From NCBI GenBank assembly GCA_002320775.1, contig DCKY01000160.1:1-30607 (forward strand): a stretch of 30,607 nucleotides of DNA. The letters are read 5' to 3'. The notes under the pieces were generated by a model. The model saw nothing but the letters and a program-made list of their open reading frames with translations, did not search any database and was not told the DNA's origin. Positions 1 to 8,742 of this stretch are shown here, in pieces (positions within the stretch are counted from its first letter, which is position 1; each line of letters begins with the position of its first letter). Source of the DNA: Planctomycetes bacterium UBA1662 (GTDB lineage: Bacteria > Planctomycetota > UBA8108). The position numbers and the translations under genes were made by a program.

Positions 1-531
1 CGCACCTCGCTGCCTTTTGATGTTCACCTGATGGTGGAGGATAACGACTGGTTCATCTCGCAGCTCGCCGAGATCGGTGTGCAGTATGTCGCTGTTCATG
101 CTGAATCGGCCCGCCACCTTGACCGCACCCTCGGGCTGATCAGGGACATCGGCGCCGAGGCGGGAGTAGCTCTCAACCCCGCCACTCCCCTCGACATTCT
201 CGAGCATGTCCTGGGGCGGCTGGACTTCGTATTGCTGATGACGGTGAACCCCGGCTTTGCGGGGCAGAAGCTGGTCCCATCCGCTTTTGAAAAGATCGCC
301 GCCTGCCGGGACTTCCTGGCTGCCAGGGATGTCGAAGTTCCGATCAGCGTCGATGGCAATGTCAGCTTCGAGAATATCCCTCCCATGGTGGGCGCGGGAG
401 CCGGCATCCTGGTGGCGGGTACCAGCAGTATCTATAATTCCGGCGGCGACATTGACGAGAATCGCAGCAAGACGGTTGCTGCGGTCGCCGAGGGTGTGGC
501 TCTCGCGGCCGGTGGGGCCGCGGAGTCATGA
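1..531 (+). CDS. Ribulose-phosphate 3-epimerase family protein (5' end missing)
   Basis: Cytoplasmic TIM-barrel sugar-phosphate epimerase family (Rpe/AlsE). The frame is open from base 1 and encodes PFDVHLMVED before the first ATG at 31, so the gene starts upstream and that ATG is internal. Family marks seen are HLMVED (metal-ligand His and Asp), the phosphate-loop segment MTVNPGFAGQKLVPSAFEKI, ISVDGN (catalytic Asp) and the end motif GAGAGILVAGTSSIYN. Canonical Rpe has NPGFGGQ and VDGG; here they read NPGFAGQ and VDGN, closer to the allulose-6-phosphate epimerase (AlsE) side of the family as I recall it. The stop overlaps a possible ATG of the next gene (ATGA at 528-531), so the two are probably co-transcribed. 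Family membership is firm. Substrate (ribulose-5-phosphate or a ketohexose-6-phosphate) is open. Confidence 0.9.
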   Translation, partial: RTSLPFDVHLMVEDNDWFISQLAEIGVQYVAVHAESARHLDRTLGLIRDIGAEAGVALNPATPLDILEHVLGRLDFVLLMTVNPGFAGQKLVPSAFEKIAACRDFLAARDVEVPISVDGNVSFENIPPMVGAGAGILVAGTSSIYNSGGDIDENRSKTVAAVAEGVALAAGGAAES

Positions 532-537
532 GCCAGC

Positions 538-543
538 CTGGAG
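538..543 (+). promoter_or_regulatory. Shine-Dalgarno site favouring the 549 start of the dehydrogenase
   Basis: CTGGAG ends 5 bases before the ATG at 549. The ATG at 528, which overlaps the epimerase stop, has only CGGAG two bases away, which is too close. The product read from 549 begins MQALVLHG, the usual beginning of this dehydrogenase family. Confidence 0.5.
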
Positions 544-548
544 ATTCC

Positions 549-1622
549 ATGCAGGCGCTCGTTCTCCATGGCGTTGGAGATCTTCGCCTGGAGGACGTGC
601 CGAGACCGGCACCGGGGCCGGGTGTAGATGATCGTGGGGTACTGGTGAGGATCGGCTTCTGTGGTGTCTGCGGGTCAGATATTCCCAGGATCTTCAGTAA
701 GGGGACCTACAGCTTTCCGACCGTCTGCGGCCATGAGTTCGCCGGCACGGTTGAGGCTGTGGCCGATGGAGTTGACGGATTCGTTCCCGGGGACCGGGTC
801 GCGGTTTTTCCGCTTCTGTGGTGCGGTGAGTGCGGTCCCTGCAGGGAGGAAAAGTACGCCCAGTGCATCGATTACGATTACCTCGGTTCGCGCTGCGATG
901 GAGCCTTCGCTGAATACGTTACAGCGCCGCCGGCCAATCTCGTGCCGATTCCCGATGGCGTTTCCCTCGAGGAGGCCGCGATGACGGAGCCTGCGGCCGT
1001 CGCCCTTCACGCGGTGCGCAGGGGAGGGGGCTGCTCTGAGGGTGAAACGGTTGCGATTTTCGGCATCGGTCCGATCGGCCTGATGGTTGCCCAGTGGGTT
1101 CGGGCTGCGGGCGCCTCCCGGATCCTGCTTTTTGACCTGGAGGAGGCCAAGCTCGAGCAGGCTCGCGAGATGGGTTTCGAGGACGTGTTCGATTCCAGCG
1201 AGGCGGACCCGGTCAAGGTGGTTGGAAAATCTACTGAGGGTGAGGGAGTCAGCCTCACCTTTGATGGGGCCGGTGTTCCACAGACTCTTTTACAGGCCAT
1301 GGAGACGGTCTGCCGGGGCGGTCGGGTCGTCATCCTGGGAAATCCCTCCGCAGATGTGACGATTCCCTCCGCGCTCATCTCCCAGTTGATGCGTCGCGAG
1401 GCCACTCTCCACGGAACCTGGAATTCGCATTTCTCAGCCAGCGGGGGCAACGATGACTGGCGGGATGTTCTCAGCGCCATGGCGGCGGGAGACCTTGATC
1501 TCAAGCCGCTCATCACTCACCGGGTTCCTCTCGAGGGGGCTGTCGATGTGCTGGAGGGGATGAAAGATCGCCGGGAATTTTTCTCCAAGGTTCTGATCCA
1601 TCCACCTTGCCGGGAAGGCTGA
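549..1622 (+). CDS. Zinc-dependent medium-chain polyol(-phosphate) dehydrogenase, GatD-like
   Basis: Cytoplasmic NAD(P)-dependent medium-chain dehydrogenase that would oxidise a polyol or polyol phosphate to a ketose. It has the full zinc MDR plan: catalytic-zinc Cys in GVCGSD, then GHEFAG, four structural-zinc cysteines spaced C-x2-C-x2-C-x7-C in the WCGECGPC segment, and a Rossmann glycine motif in FGIGPIGLMVAQW. The stretches CGSDIPRIFSKG, YDYLGSRCDGAFAEYV and AGVPQTL closely recall E. coli galactitol-1-phosphate 5-dehydrogenase. The length of 357 aa is normal. I chose 549 because of its Shine-Dalgarno site and family-like N terminus; 528 would add seven residues and give an ATGA overlap. 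It sits directly behind an epimerase-family gene, so a joint role in hexitol or ketohexose phosphate use is plausible. Sorbitol or threonine dehydrogenase-like activity is the main alternative. Confidence 0.88.
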   Translation: MQALVLHGVGDLRLEDVPRPAPGPGVDDRGVLVRIGFCGVCGSDIPRIFSKGTYSFPTVCGHEFAGTVEAVADGVDGFVPGDRVAVFPLLWCGECGPCREEKYAQCIDYDYLGSRCDGAFAEYVTAPPANLVPIPDGVSLEEAAMTEPAAVALHAVRRGGGCSEGETVAIFGIGPIGLMVAQWVRAAGASRILLFDLEEAKLEQAREMGFEDVFDSSEADPVKVVGKSTEGEGVSLTFDGAGVPQTLLQAMETVCRGGRVVILGNPSADVTIPSALISQLMRREATLHGTWNSHFSASGGNDDWRDVLSAMAAGDLDLKPLITHRVPLEGAVDVLEGMKDRREFFSKVLIHPPCREG

Positions 1623-1626
1623 GGGG
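1621..1626 (+). promoter_or_regulatory. Shine-Dalgarno site for a TTG start
   Basis: GAGGGG overlaps the stop codon of the dehydrogenase and ends 6 bases before TTG at 1633. No in-frame ATG or GTG in this position would keep the N terminus of the YbaK domain, so this site supports the TTG start. Confidence 0.55.
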
Positions 1627-1632
1627 CGTGTC

Positions 1633-2109
1633 TTGAATCCAGGAAACCCGAAGCTTTCCCTGATCATCGAGCTCCTCGACGGCGAGGGGGTCTCCTATCG
1701 CCGGATCAGCCACGAGCCGACCCGGACCTCGGAAGATTCCGCCCGGGCGCGCGGTGAAGCCCTGGAGACAGGAGGCAAGGCGCTGCTGCTCAAGGCCGGT
1801 GAAGCTTTCTCGGTCTTTGTTCTCAGCGCCGCTCTCAAGCTTGATTCATCGGCGGTTAAGAAACGCCTGGGGGTGAAGTCTCTGCGCTTCGCCACAGCGG
1901 ATGAACTCATGGATTTAACCGGGCTCGTGCCTGGCAGTGTTCCGCCCTTTGGCGAGCCGGTTCTACCCTTTCCGCTCTTTGTCGACGAATCGATAGAGGC
2001 GAACGACCGGATCGCCTTCAATGCCGGCTCGCTTACCGATTCGGTGGTCCTCAGCACGGTTGACTACCTGCGGGTCGCGGGTGGGGAGATCTTTCGTTTT
2101 TCGGCCTGA
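1633..2109 (+). CDS. YbaK/EbsC-type aminoacyl-tRNA deacylase
   Basis: Free-standing trans-editing enzyme of the YbaK/ProX/prolyl-tRNA-synthetase-associated-domain family, which hydrolyses mischarged aminoacyl-tRNAs in the cytoplasm. The 158 aa form the single domain. Visible family features are TSEDSARARG early on, GGKALLLKA with the conserved Lys at residue 49, KKRLGVKSLRFATADEL, TGLVPGSVPPFG, LPLFVD-like PFPLFVDESI and FNAGSLTDSVVLST. It begins with TTG behind a good Shine-Dalgarno site, 10 bases after the dehydrogenase stop, so it may be read through from that operon. valS follows 100 bases downstream. The family includes deacylases for Cys-, Ala- and other tRNAs; the specificity cannot be read from this sequence. 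I am confident of the family only. Confidence 0.88.
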   Translation: MNPGNPKLSLIIELLDGEGVSYRRISHEPTRTSEDSARARGEALETGGKALLLKAGEAFSVFVLSAALKLDSSAVKKRLGVKSLRFATADELMDLTGLVPGSVPPFGEPVLPFPLFVDESIEANDRIAFNAGSLTDSVVLSTVDYLRVAGGEIFRFSA

Positions 2110-2209
2110 GCCGAGGGACAGGTCGCTGTGGACGAAAAGGCCCCTCTCAGGTAACTTGTGCAACCTGTTGAGTAGCTGAACTTCCCAGAGTGACCAGGGT
2201 TTCACTTCC

Positions 2210-5200
2210 ATGACCAGAGAGCTCCCAAAGCAATACGATCCGGCCTCCGTTGAGGAGGACATCTATTCGAGGTGGCTCTCCCAGAAGGCCTTTGCCGCTA
2301 CGCCCGATGAGCGCGAAGACCGCTACGTCATCATGATGCCGCTTCCCAATGTAACGGGGGCCTTGCACATGGGGCATGCCATGGACAACGTGATGCAGGA
2401 TCTGCTGACCCGCTGGCACAGGATGAGGGGAGACAATACCCTCTGGATGGCGGGGACCGATCATGCGGGGATCGCCACCCAGGCCGTGGTTGAGAAACGC
2501 CTGCTTGAGCTCGAGGGAAAGACCCGTCATGACATCGGCCGTGAGAAGCTGGTGGAGAGGATCTGGGAATGGAAGGACCAGTACCAGAAGCGCATCGTCT
2601 CTCAGCAACAGAGCATGGGTTGCTCCTGTGACTGGGATCGGCAGCGCTTTACCATGGATCCTGTTTGCGAGCGAGCGGTGCGCCGGACCTTCTTCAATAT
2701 GTTCAGTGATGGTCTGATCTATCGCGGCAACAGGCTGGTCAACTGGGATTGTCACCTGCAGACGGCCGTCAGTGATGATGAGATCTATCACGAGAAGGTT
2801 GCTGGTCATTTCTGGCACATCCGCTATCCGGTGATCGACCCGCAGCCGGGTGAGCCGGAATTTGTCACGGTCGCCACCACGCGTCCGGAGACCATGCTGG
2901 GGGATACGGCGGTGGCCTGCCATCCCGATCCCGGGGGCAGCCTTGACGAGTTGCTGGCACGGACTCGCGAAAATCTTGCCGAAGCTGCGGATCGCGACCG
3001 GGAAGGGATAGAGGAGCAGCTCGCGGGCCTCGAGGCCCGCCGTGAGAGTCACCTGCCCACGCTGAAGAAACTCACAGAGATGGCATCGGCTGGGAGGATG
3101 GTGATGCTTCCCCTGCTCGACAGGCCGATTCCCCTTGTTTGCGATGAGTGGGCCAAGCCGGAGCTCGGCAGCGGCTGCGTGAAGATCACCCCGGCCCATG
3201 ACCCGAATGATTACGAGGTCTGGGGGCGGCATCAGGATGAGATTGACATTATCAATATCCTCGAAACAGATGGTTCTCTTGCGAAGTCGGCTGGGCCTTA
3301 CGCTGGTCTCGACCGCTATGAGGCGCGGAAAAAGGTGGTGGCCGATCTCGACGAGATTGGACTGCTCGATGCGGTGGAGGAGCGTGAGGTCGAGGTTGGG
3401 CACTCTGACCGTTCAAAGACACCAGCCGAGCCTTTCCTCTCGCGCCAGTGGTTTGTTCTGATGGGGGACACCCCCGATGGGGTGGTCTGCGGCAGGGGGA
3501 CAGATAGAGAATTTCGCACCCCCGGGCTTGCACAGGCGGCGATCGATGCCGTCGAGGGTGATTGGGAATCCGCCAGCGGACGCAAGCTGGTATTCCATCC
3601 TGACGCGGTACGCTACGGTAACACCTACGTCAACTGGCTGGCGGAGAAGAGGGACTGGTGCATCAGCCGTCAGCTTTGGTGGGGCCACCAGATTCCCATC
3701 TGGAGCGCTGAAGTTGAGGCCGCGGACTTATCCTCCAGGGTTGACCAGCTTGGCACCCTGCTTGGCAGAGATGATGTCTGCGTGAGGGTCGGGTCGGCTG
3801 GCGGATCGAGCCAGTTGCTGACGGCTGGCGTGGATACGGACGTCATCGCCGGTAAGTTCGATGAGGAGACCCTGGAGCTCATGGTCTGTCCACTTGGAGA
3901 TGAAGGCGGCGACGAACTCCAGGCTGAGCTCGGGGAGCTCGGTTTCGAACGTGACCCCGATGTTCTCGATACATGGTTCTCGAGCGGCATCTGGCCGCAC
4001 AGCACGCTTGGCTGGCCGGATCCTGCCACGGCCCGAGTCGAGGATGGACAGTCGCCGCTGGGTTCCATCGATGGGAACGAAGACTGTCTTTCGTATTACT
4101 ATCCAGGCTCCTGCCTCGTTACCGGCAGAGACATCATCACGCTCTGGGTCGCTCGTATGGCGCTCATGGGGCTCTACAACATCGGCGATCTTCCTTTCAC
4201 CGACGTCTTTATTCACGCGACGATTCTCGATGGCAAGGGCGAGCGCATGAGCAAGTCCAAGGGCAACGGGATCGACCCGGTCGATATCATCGAGCGCTAC
4301 GGAGCCGATGCGATGCGCTACGTGGTCTGCGAACTGCAGACAGGGATGCAGGATATCCGGCTGCCTGTCCAGGCGATCTCGCCTTTCTCGGGAAACATGG
4401 TGGACCTCGCGGCGGCCAAGCATGGCAGCAGCATCTTCACCTATATCTGTCCCGAATCCGGTAAGGAATTTGATGTCCTGGGAACGATGGAGGACGTTCC
4501 AGCCGCCAAGCTCGTCAGCGACCGATTCGAGGTCGGCAGGAATTTCTGTAATAAGCTTCTCAACGCCGCCCGCTTCGCGCTGATGAATCTCGACGGAGTC
4601 TCTTTCGAGCCCCGCGAACTGGAAGACCTCGCGGTCGAGGACCGCTGGCTACTGTCGCGGCTTGCGCTCGCGATTGAGGCTGTGGATGAACAGCTCGAGT
4701 CCTACAGCCCTGCGGCGGCGATCTCCCTGGCCAGGGAGTTTTTCTGGTCGGAGCTCTGCGACTGGTACCTCGAGTTTATCAAGCCGAGAATGAGGGAGGT
4801 CGAGACGGCTCCGCTGGCCCGCCAGGTGCTCGCGGTCGCTCTTGACCAGGTGCTTCGGCTCCTGCATCCCTTTGTTCCGTTCATCACAGAGTTTCTCTGG
4901 GAGAGGCTGGGTGAGGAGGCTCCCGAACGGGGAATCGGTGCGCAGCTCGGTGTTCCTGAACTGCTGGTTCATGCGCCGTGGCCGCAGGCTGCTGCCGGCT
5001 GGAGAGACCAGGACCTGGAGAAACGCTTCGAGCTTCTGCAGGAGATCATCAGGGCTATTCGGGACATTCGAAGCAAGAATGAGATTCCGCTCGCGGACAA
5101 GTTGCCCGTTCGAATCCGGGCGGATGAGAGCCGCCGCGAGCAGCTCGAACCGCTTGCTGACCTGCTGGTTCATATGGGTGTTCTTGAGTCTCTCGAGATC

Positions 5201-5479
5201 GCCGGAGATGTAGAGAGGACATCCGATTCGGCTGTAGCCGTCGTTCGGGATGTCGATATCTACATTCCAGGGGCGATTGATATGGAGAAGGAGAGGGCTC
5301 GGCTCCTGAAGCAGCGAGACCAGCTCAGCGGACGCGTCGAGGGCGCGAAGAAAAAGTTAGCCAATGAAAATTTTGTCAGCAAGGCCAGTCCGGATGTGGT
5401 CGAGAGAGAGCGCGAGAGAGTGATCGAACTCGAGGCGGAGCTCGATAAGGTCGAGGCAAATCTAGGCTCCCTCGATTAA
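2210..5479 (+). CDS. valS: Valyl-tRNA synthetase
   Basis: Class I synthetase that charges tRNA-Val and edits mischarged threonine. Features in order: N-terminal ELPKQYDP, HIGH-type signature HMGH at residues 53-56 within PNVTGALHMGHAMDN, editing-domain motif TTRPETMLGDTAVA, editing Asp region ITPAHDPNDYEVW (about 322-340), DVLDTWFSSGIWPHSTLGW, second class I signature as RMSKS at 679-683, then the anticodon-binding domain and a C-terminal charged coiled coil (about 1025-1089) typical of ValRS. At 1089 aa it is over 100 residues longer than E. coli ValRS. The extra length includes a helical insertion near 246-300 and another near 725-765 that holds a lone Cys (ICPESGKEF). The ATG at 2210 has no clear Shine-Dalgarno sequence, but the N terminus fits the family. 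It lies in the same direction as the upstream deacylase. Confidence 0.97.
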   Translation: MTRELPKQYDPASVEEDIYSRWLSQKAFAATPDEREDRYVIMMPLPNVTGALHMGHAMDNVMQDLLTRWHRMRGDNTLWMAGTDHAGIATQAVVEKRLLELEGKTRHDIGREKLVERIWEWKDQYQKRIVSQQQSMGCSCDWDRQRFTMDPVCERAVRRTFFNMFSDGLIYRGNRLVNWDCHLQTAVSDDEIYHEKVAGHFWHIRYPVIDPQPGEPEFVTVATTRPETMLGDTAVACHPDPGGSLDELLARTRENLAEAADRDREGIEEQLAGLEARRESHLPTLKKLTEMASAGRMVMLPLLDRPIPLVCDEWAKPELGSGCVKITPAHDPNDYEVWGRHQDEIDIINILETDGSLAKSAGPYAGLDRYEARKKVVADLDEIGLLDAVEEREVEVGHSDRSKTPAEPFLSRQWFVLMGDTPDGVVCGRGTDREFRTPGLAQAAIDAVEGDWESASGRKLVFHPDAVRYGNTYVNWLAEKRDWCISRQLWWGHQIPIWSAEVEAADLSSRVDQLGTLLGRDDVCVRVGSAGGSSQLLTAGVDTDVIAGKFDEETLELMVCPLGDEGGDELQAELGELGFERDPDVLDTWFSSGIWPHSTLGWPDPATARVEDGQSPLGSIDGNEDCLSYYYPGSCLVTGRDIITLWVARMALMGLYNIGDLPFTDVFIHATILDGKGERMSKSKGNGIDPVDIIERYGADAMRYVVCELQTGMQDIRLPVQAISPFSGNMVDLAAAKHGSSIFTYICPESGKEFDVLGTMEDVPAAKLVSDRFEVGRNFCNKLLNAARFALMNLDGVSFEPRELEDLAVEDRWLLSRLALAIEAVDEQLESYSPAAAISLAREFFWSELCDWYLEFIKPRMREVETAPLARQVLAVALDQVLRLLHPFVPFITEFLWERLGEEAPERGIGAQLGVPELLVHAPWPQAAAGWRDQDLEKRFELLQEIIRAIRDIRSKNEIPLADKLPVRIRADESRREQLEPLADLLVHMGVLESLEIAGDVERTSDSAVAVVRDVDIYIPGAIDMEKERARLLKQRDQLSGRVEGAKKKLANENFVSKASPDVVERERERVIELEAELDKVEANLGSLD

Positions 5480-5532
5480 GCTTTCTTGCCTGTCGGGGTT
5501 CTTTGCGTCTAACCTGAATGGCAGTCATTTTT

Positions 5533-5552
5533 CCCGGCGGTCTGCCGCCGGG
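5533..5552 (+). terminator. GC-rich hairpin after valS, possible terminator
   Basis: A perfect 8-bp inverted repeat (CCCGGCGG, loop TCTG, CCGCCGGG) lies 53 bases after the valS stop and is followed by TTTCTC, a weak U tract. It would suit termination of the valS transcript. It ends only 14 bases before the ATG at 5567, so it could instead act in the leader of the next gene, for example as attenuation or protection of the 5' end. Confidence 0.4.
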
Positions 5553-5566
5553 TTTCTCGGGACTGG

Positions 5567-8500
5567 ATGCGAGGAAACGAACTCTTGGTAACCCTCGGTA
5601 AGATTGAAAGAACGCAGGCAGGCCGGGCATTCATTCTTCTCGCCCTTGTTTTATTGAGCTCTGCGGGAATCGTTCCCGCCGCCGTTCAGGAGGCCCAGCC
5701 TCGAGGGGCCGGTCGGCTGCCGAAGATGGTCCAGGCCAGAAGGGCTCAGCCGCTGGTTTCGCGGGCCAGTGGTCCGGGCTACCATGCCAGGTCCTACAGG
5801 GCGGTTCTGGCCAATGGCCAGATCGTCTACGGGGCGAACATCTCCGATTGGGGTCACAGCGGGCGCAGGGCAACGCTTGGAGGGGTCTGGCTCTTCAATC
5901 CAGCCAATCCGGCCTCCTGGATCAGGAGTGCCGCCGGTGGTACGGGGCTCCCGGACGGCCCATATGTTGAGTTTGCCGGAGGCGACCTCCTGCCGTGCAA
6001 TTTTCGAGGTTACAGATCGGGGAAGGAGAACCCGGCCTCTCCCCAATTGCCGCATCTGCAGGTCCAGCCAACTGTCGATATGTGGAAGCCGGGCAGCAAG
6101 GGGGGCAGGCAGGTTCGCATCCTTACCCGCTGGCTGAGGAGGGTTGTTTTTTCTTCACGGTCTTCTCCGCCGCTGAGTCCCGGGACGATTTTTTACGCGG
6201 ATGGAAGCAGCGAAAGATTCCGTTCGATGCGGTGGGGAAAGGCCGGCGTTCGGTTGCTGCTTGATTCGGGCATCGAGACGATTTCTTTCAACAGGATCGC
6301 GGAGCTTCACCTGCTGCCCATCGACCCCTGGGATGCCTATTTCGAACAACTGGCTCTGCTCCTTCCGGATCTCGCCGGTCGATTGATCAGGGTCGAAACT
6401 ATGGACGGGGCTGTGCTGAGTACATCAGATGCGAGGTTCCGGGTGGGAGATGTGGGCCATCCGCGCAACCCTCGCCAGTGGTGGCATGTGGTCCAGCCGG
6501 CCTGGAGCCTGGATGCTCTCTGGGTGAAATATTCAACGGTGGCATCGAGAATATACAGCCGTCCCGAGGAGGTTTCGCTGGCCTCCTTTCGTCCCCTGCG
6601 CGTCAGGGAAAAGCGGATGATCGGGGGCGGAGGCCGCTGGATCGAGGATCGGTCCATTCTCGGCAACTCACTGGTTTCCGGCGGGGTTGAGTCAGCCAGG
6701 GGGTTCGGTGTTCGGGCCTTTTGCGAGATGGAGTTCGCCTTGTCGGATTGCGTGGTCGCGTTCCAGACCCGGGTGGGGATTGACAGGAGGGCCAGGGATG
6801 GAGGCTGCGCTTCGGCAAGCGTGTTCCTCCGGGATTTCCCGTCGCTCAAGGAGACGAAGCTCTACCAGAGCGAGGTTCTCCTGGGTTCGGGGGGGGTATC
6901 CGACAGCGGCCGCCTCAACCTTGCCGCGGCCCGCGGCAGGCAGGCCAGGCTGGTGTTGCTGGCGGATCCTGAAATGGAGAGGACACCCGCCGGAGCCGAT
7001 CCGCTTGATATAAGGGATTTTGTTGATTGGATCGAGCCGCGGCTGACCCTTGATACCAGCGGACTTCGGAGAGAGATTGCCAGCCGAATCGGAATGTTCC
7101 TTCCCGTTCTGAATGGGTGGACCCAGGAGCCCGCAAGGGCGGCCAGTTCTTCCCTGGTAAATCACTGGGATGAAGGCAATCCACAGCGGCCCGGCTTCAA
7201 GCTGCAGCTGCAGATCCCGGCCGGGGGGATGAAGTTGAGCCGGCGGATGCAACCTTCAGTCGAGAATCGCTATCTCGCGGTTTGCGCCCGTCTACTGTCG
7301 GGGTATACGGATAATTGCCAGCTCATGCTGCTTGTCGGCGGAGTCGAAAGAACCCGGTTCGTAATACCCGCTCCGGCCGAGGAGGAGGCTATTCCCGTTC
7401 CGCCGAGCGGTCTTGTGTTTGATCTTTCCGGGTTCTCCGGGAACGTGGTCGATATCGAGCTCCGATTCGTTGGCAATACTCGGCCCATGCCGATTGAGAT
7501 CAGCGGACTTTCTTTCACAGATCACCGCCCCGGGCTACGGCCAATCTATGAGGATGATCCTTATTTCAGTTCGAGCTTGACCGATGGCGACGGATTTACG
7601 CGCAGTGAGTGGAGAGACAGCTACAGCGGCAACTCCTGCGTGCTGGTGAGCGGCGGCGAGAAAGAGAGCGCGATGTTGAAGGGGCTCGATGCGCCGATCA
7701 GGGCTTTTCCTTCGTTTGGAGAATATCGTTTTCTTCGAGTCGCCTGGAAAAAAAAGGGAGGCGGAGGAGTCTCCCTGCAGGTGGCGCACGATAATCGTTT
7801 CGGTCCGGAGCCGGGCCAGGGCAGGCCAAGCTTCCGGCTTTACCAGGGACCCGCGGGGAAAAAGCCCGGCGAGGGCCCCTTTGATGGAAGCTTTGTGCAT
7901 CTGCATCCGAGCAGTCCGGCGGATTGGGTGGTGCAGACGGTCGACCTGTTTGAGCATTTCGGAGAATTCAACCTGACTGGATTGGGACTGAGCTGTCCGG
8001 ATGGAGAGTTTGCGCTCTTTGATCATGTCTGGCTTGGGCGTACCTCCGCTGATTTTGATGGCAGCCGTCTGGTGAGATCCTATCCCCGGAAGATGGTTTC
8101 CTGGCGGCGGGCCATGTCCCGGAAGGTCCAGGCCCCTGGAGAGGTTGAGGATGAGGATGGGGAGAAGGCGGTAGGGCTGGTCGCTCCGGGCTTCAAGCTT
8201 ACCGCTGGTAGAGGCCTTTTCGGAGAGGGACCTGTTCTCCTCGGAAGCTACCGGGGACGTCCCGGGGTACTCAGAACTCATCCCGGTTCACCTGCGGCTG
8301 CCGTTCGATTGTCGAGGAAGCTCAAGAACGCCCAGGGTACCGCCAGGAGGTTGAAGCTCTCGGTCGGACATGATTACAGGGGCGATTGGAAGCTCCAGGT
8401 CCTGGCCAACGGCAAGTTCCTGGTGGATATGCTGGTGGGACCCGAGGTCAGCTCCGATGGCTGGATCGACCTGGATCTCGACCTGGCAGGCCTCGAGGGC

Positions 8501-8584
8501 GAGAACATCGAGTTGGAGGTGCTCAATAAAGCCAACGGCTGGTCGTACGAATATGCCTATTGGTGGCTTGTATCTGTTGAGTAG
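5567..8584 (+). CDS. Secreted NPCBM-domain protein with jelly-roll-like C-terminal domains
   Basis: Function not known. A signal peptide is visible (hydrophobic stretch about residues 20-38, AFILLALVLLSSAGIVPA), so the protein is exported. Residues about 355-492 fit an NPCBM carbohydrate-binding module: ARGFGVRAFCEMEF, FQTRVGIDRRARDGGCASAS, LYQSEVLLGSGG and DFVDWIEPRL match that domain's usual order. Residues about 545-655 and 885-1005 look like two copies of one beta domain ending in a DLsGfsGn/DLaGLeGe segment. Residues about 660-830 resemble a domain common in planctomycete secreted proteins (YRFLRVAWKKKGGGGVSLQV, then VVQTVDLFEHFGEFNLTGL and ALFDHVWLGRT). No enzyme motif was found. ATG 5567 lacks a clear ribosome site; TTG at 5585, with GAGG 10 bases upstream, is an alternative. 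A sigma factor and giant sensor-like protein follow. Confidence 0.82.
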   Translation: MRGNELLVTLGKIERTQAGRAFILLALVLLSSAGIVPAAVQEAQPRGAGRLPKMVQARRAQPLVSRASGPGYHARSYRAVLANGQIVYGANISDWGHSGRRATLGGVWLFNPANPASWIRSAAGGTGLPDGPYVEFAGGDLLPCNFRGYRSGKENPASPQLPHLQVQPTVDMWKPGSKGGRQVRILTRWLRRVVFSSRSSPPLSPGTIFYADGSSERFRSMRWGKAGVRLLLDSGIETISFNRIAELHLLPIDPWDAYFEQLALLLPDLAGRLIRVETMDGAVLSTSDARFRVGDVGHPRNPRQWWHVVQPAWSLDALWVKYSTVASRIYSRPEEVSLASFRPLRVREKRMIGGGGRWIEDRSILGNSLVSGGVESARGFGVRAFCEMEFALSDCVVAFQTRVGIDRRARDGGCASASVFLRDFPSLKETKLYQSEVLLGSGGVSDSGRLNLAAARGRQARLVLLADPEMERTPAGADPLDIRDFVDWIEPRLTLDTSGLRREIASRIGMFLPVLNGWTQEPARAASSSLVNHWDEGNPQRPGFKLQLQIPAGGMKLSRRMQPSVENRYLAVCARLLSGYTDNCQLMLLVGGVERTRFVIPAPAEEEAIPVPPSGLVFDLSGFSGNVVDIELRFVGNTRPMPIEISGLSFTDHRPGLRPIYEDDPYFSSSLTDGDGFTRSEWRDSYSGNSCVLVSGGEKESAMLKGLDAPIRAFPSFGEYRFLRVAWKKKGGGGVSLQVAHDNRFGPEPGQGRPSFRLYQGPAGKKPGEGPFDGSFVHLHPSSPADWVVQTVDLFEHFGEFNLTGLGLSCPDGEFALFDHVWLGRTSADFDGSRLVRSYPRKMVSWRRAMSRKVQAPGEVEDEDGEKAVGLVAPGFKLTAGRGLFGEGPVLLGSYRGRPGVLRTHPGSPAAAVRLSRKLKNAQGTARRLKLSVGHDYRGDWKLQVLANGKFLVDMLVGPEVSSDGWIDLDLDLAGLEGENIELEVLNKANGWSYEYAYWWLVSVE

Positions 8585-8730
8585 GATGACATGACTTTCA
8601 GAGCTTGCACTTGCGAAAGGATAGTCTGGGTGGGTAGGTTACTGTATTCGCTGAGCGAGCTTTTCGTCATATCGAAGATCGGCAGCCAGAGTTTGCCTGG
8701 AAACCCGGGTGGGATACAGGCATCGCAGCA

Positions 8731-8734
8731 GAGG
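8731..8734 (+). promoter_or_regulatory. Shine-Dalgarno site favouring the GTG start of the sigma factor
   Basis: GAGG ends 8 bases before GTG at 8743 but only 2 bases before the upstream TTG at 8737. Spacing therefore favours GTG. The 158 bases between the secreted-protein stop (8584) and this start hold no promoter I would defend. Confidence 0.5.
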
Positions 8735-8742
8735 CGTTGAGC

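Noticed and set aside
2110..2209. T-box or other leader riboswitch before valS
   Set aside because: Only 100 bases, with no T-box sequence and just a weak 5-bp inverted repeat (CAGGT/ACCTG).
2147..3403. 418-codon open frame on the - strand
   Set aside because: Wholly antisense to valS, with no recognisable domain; valS is certain.
8585..8742. ECF-type promoter (GGAAAC near 8699) for autoregulation of the sigma gene
   Set aside because: No matching CGTC-type -10 element at the right distance, so I could not support it.
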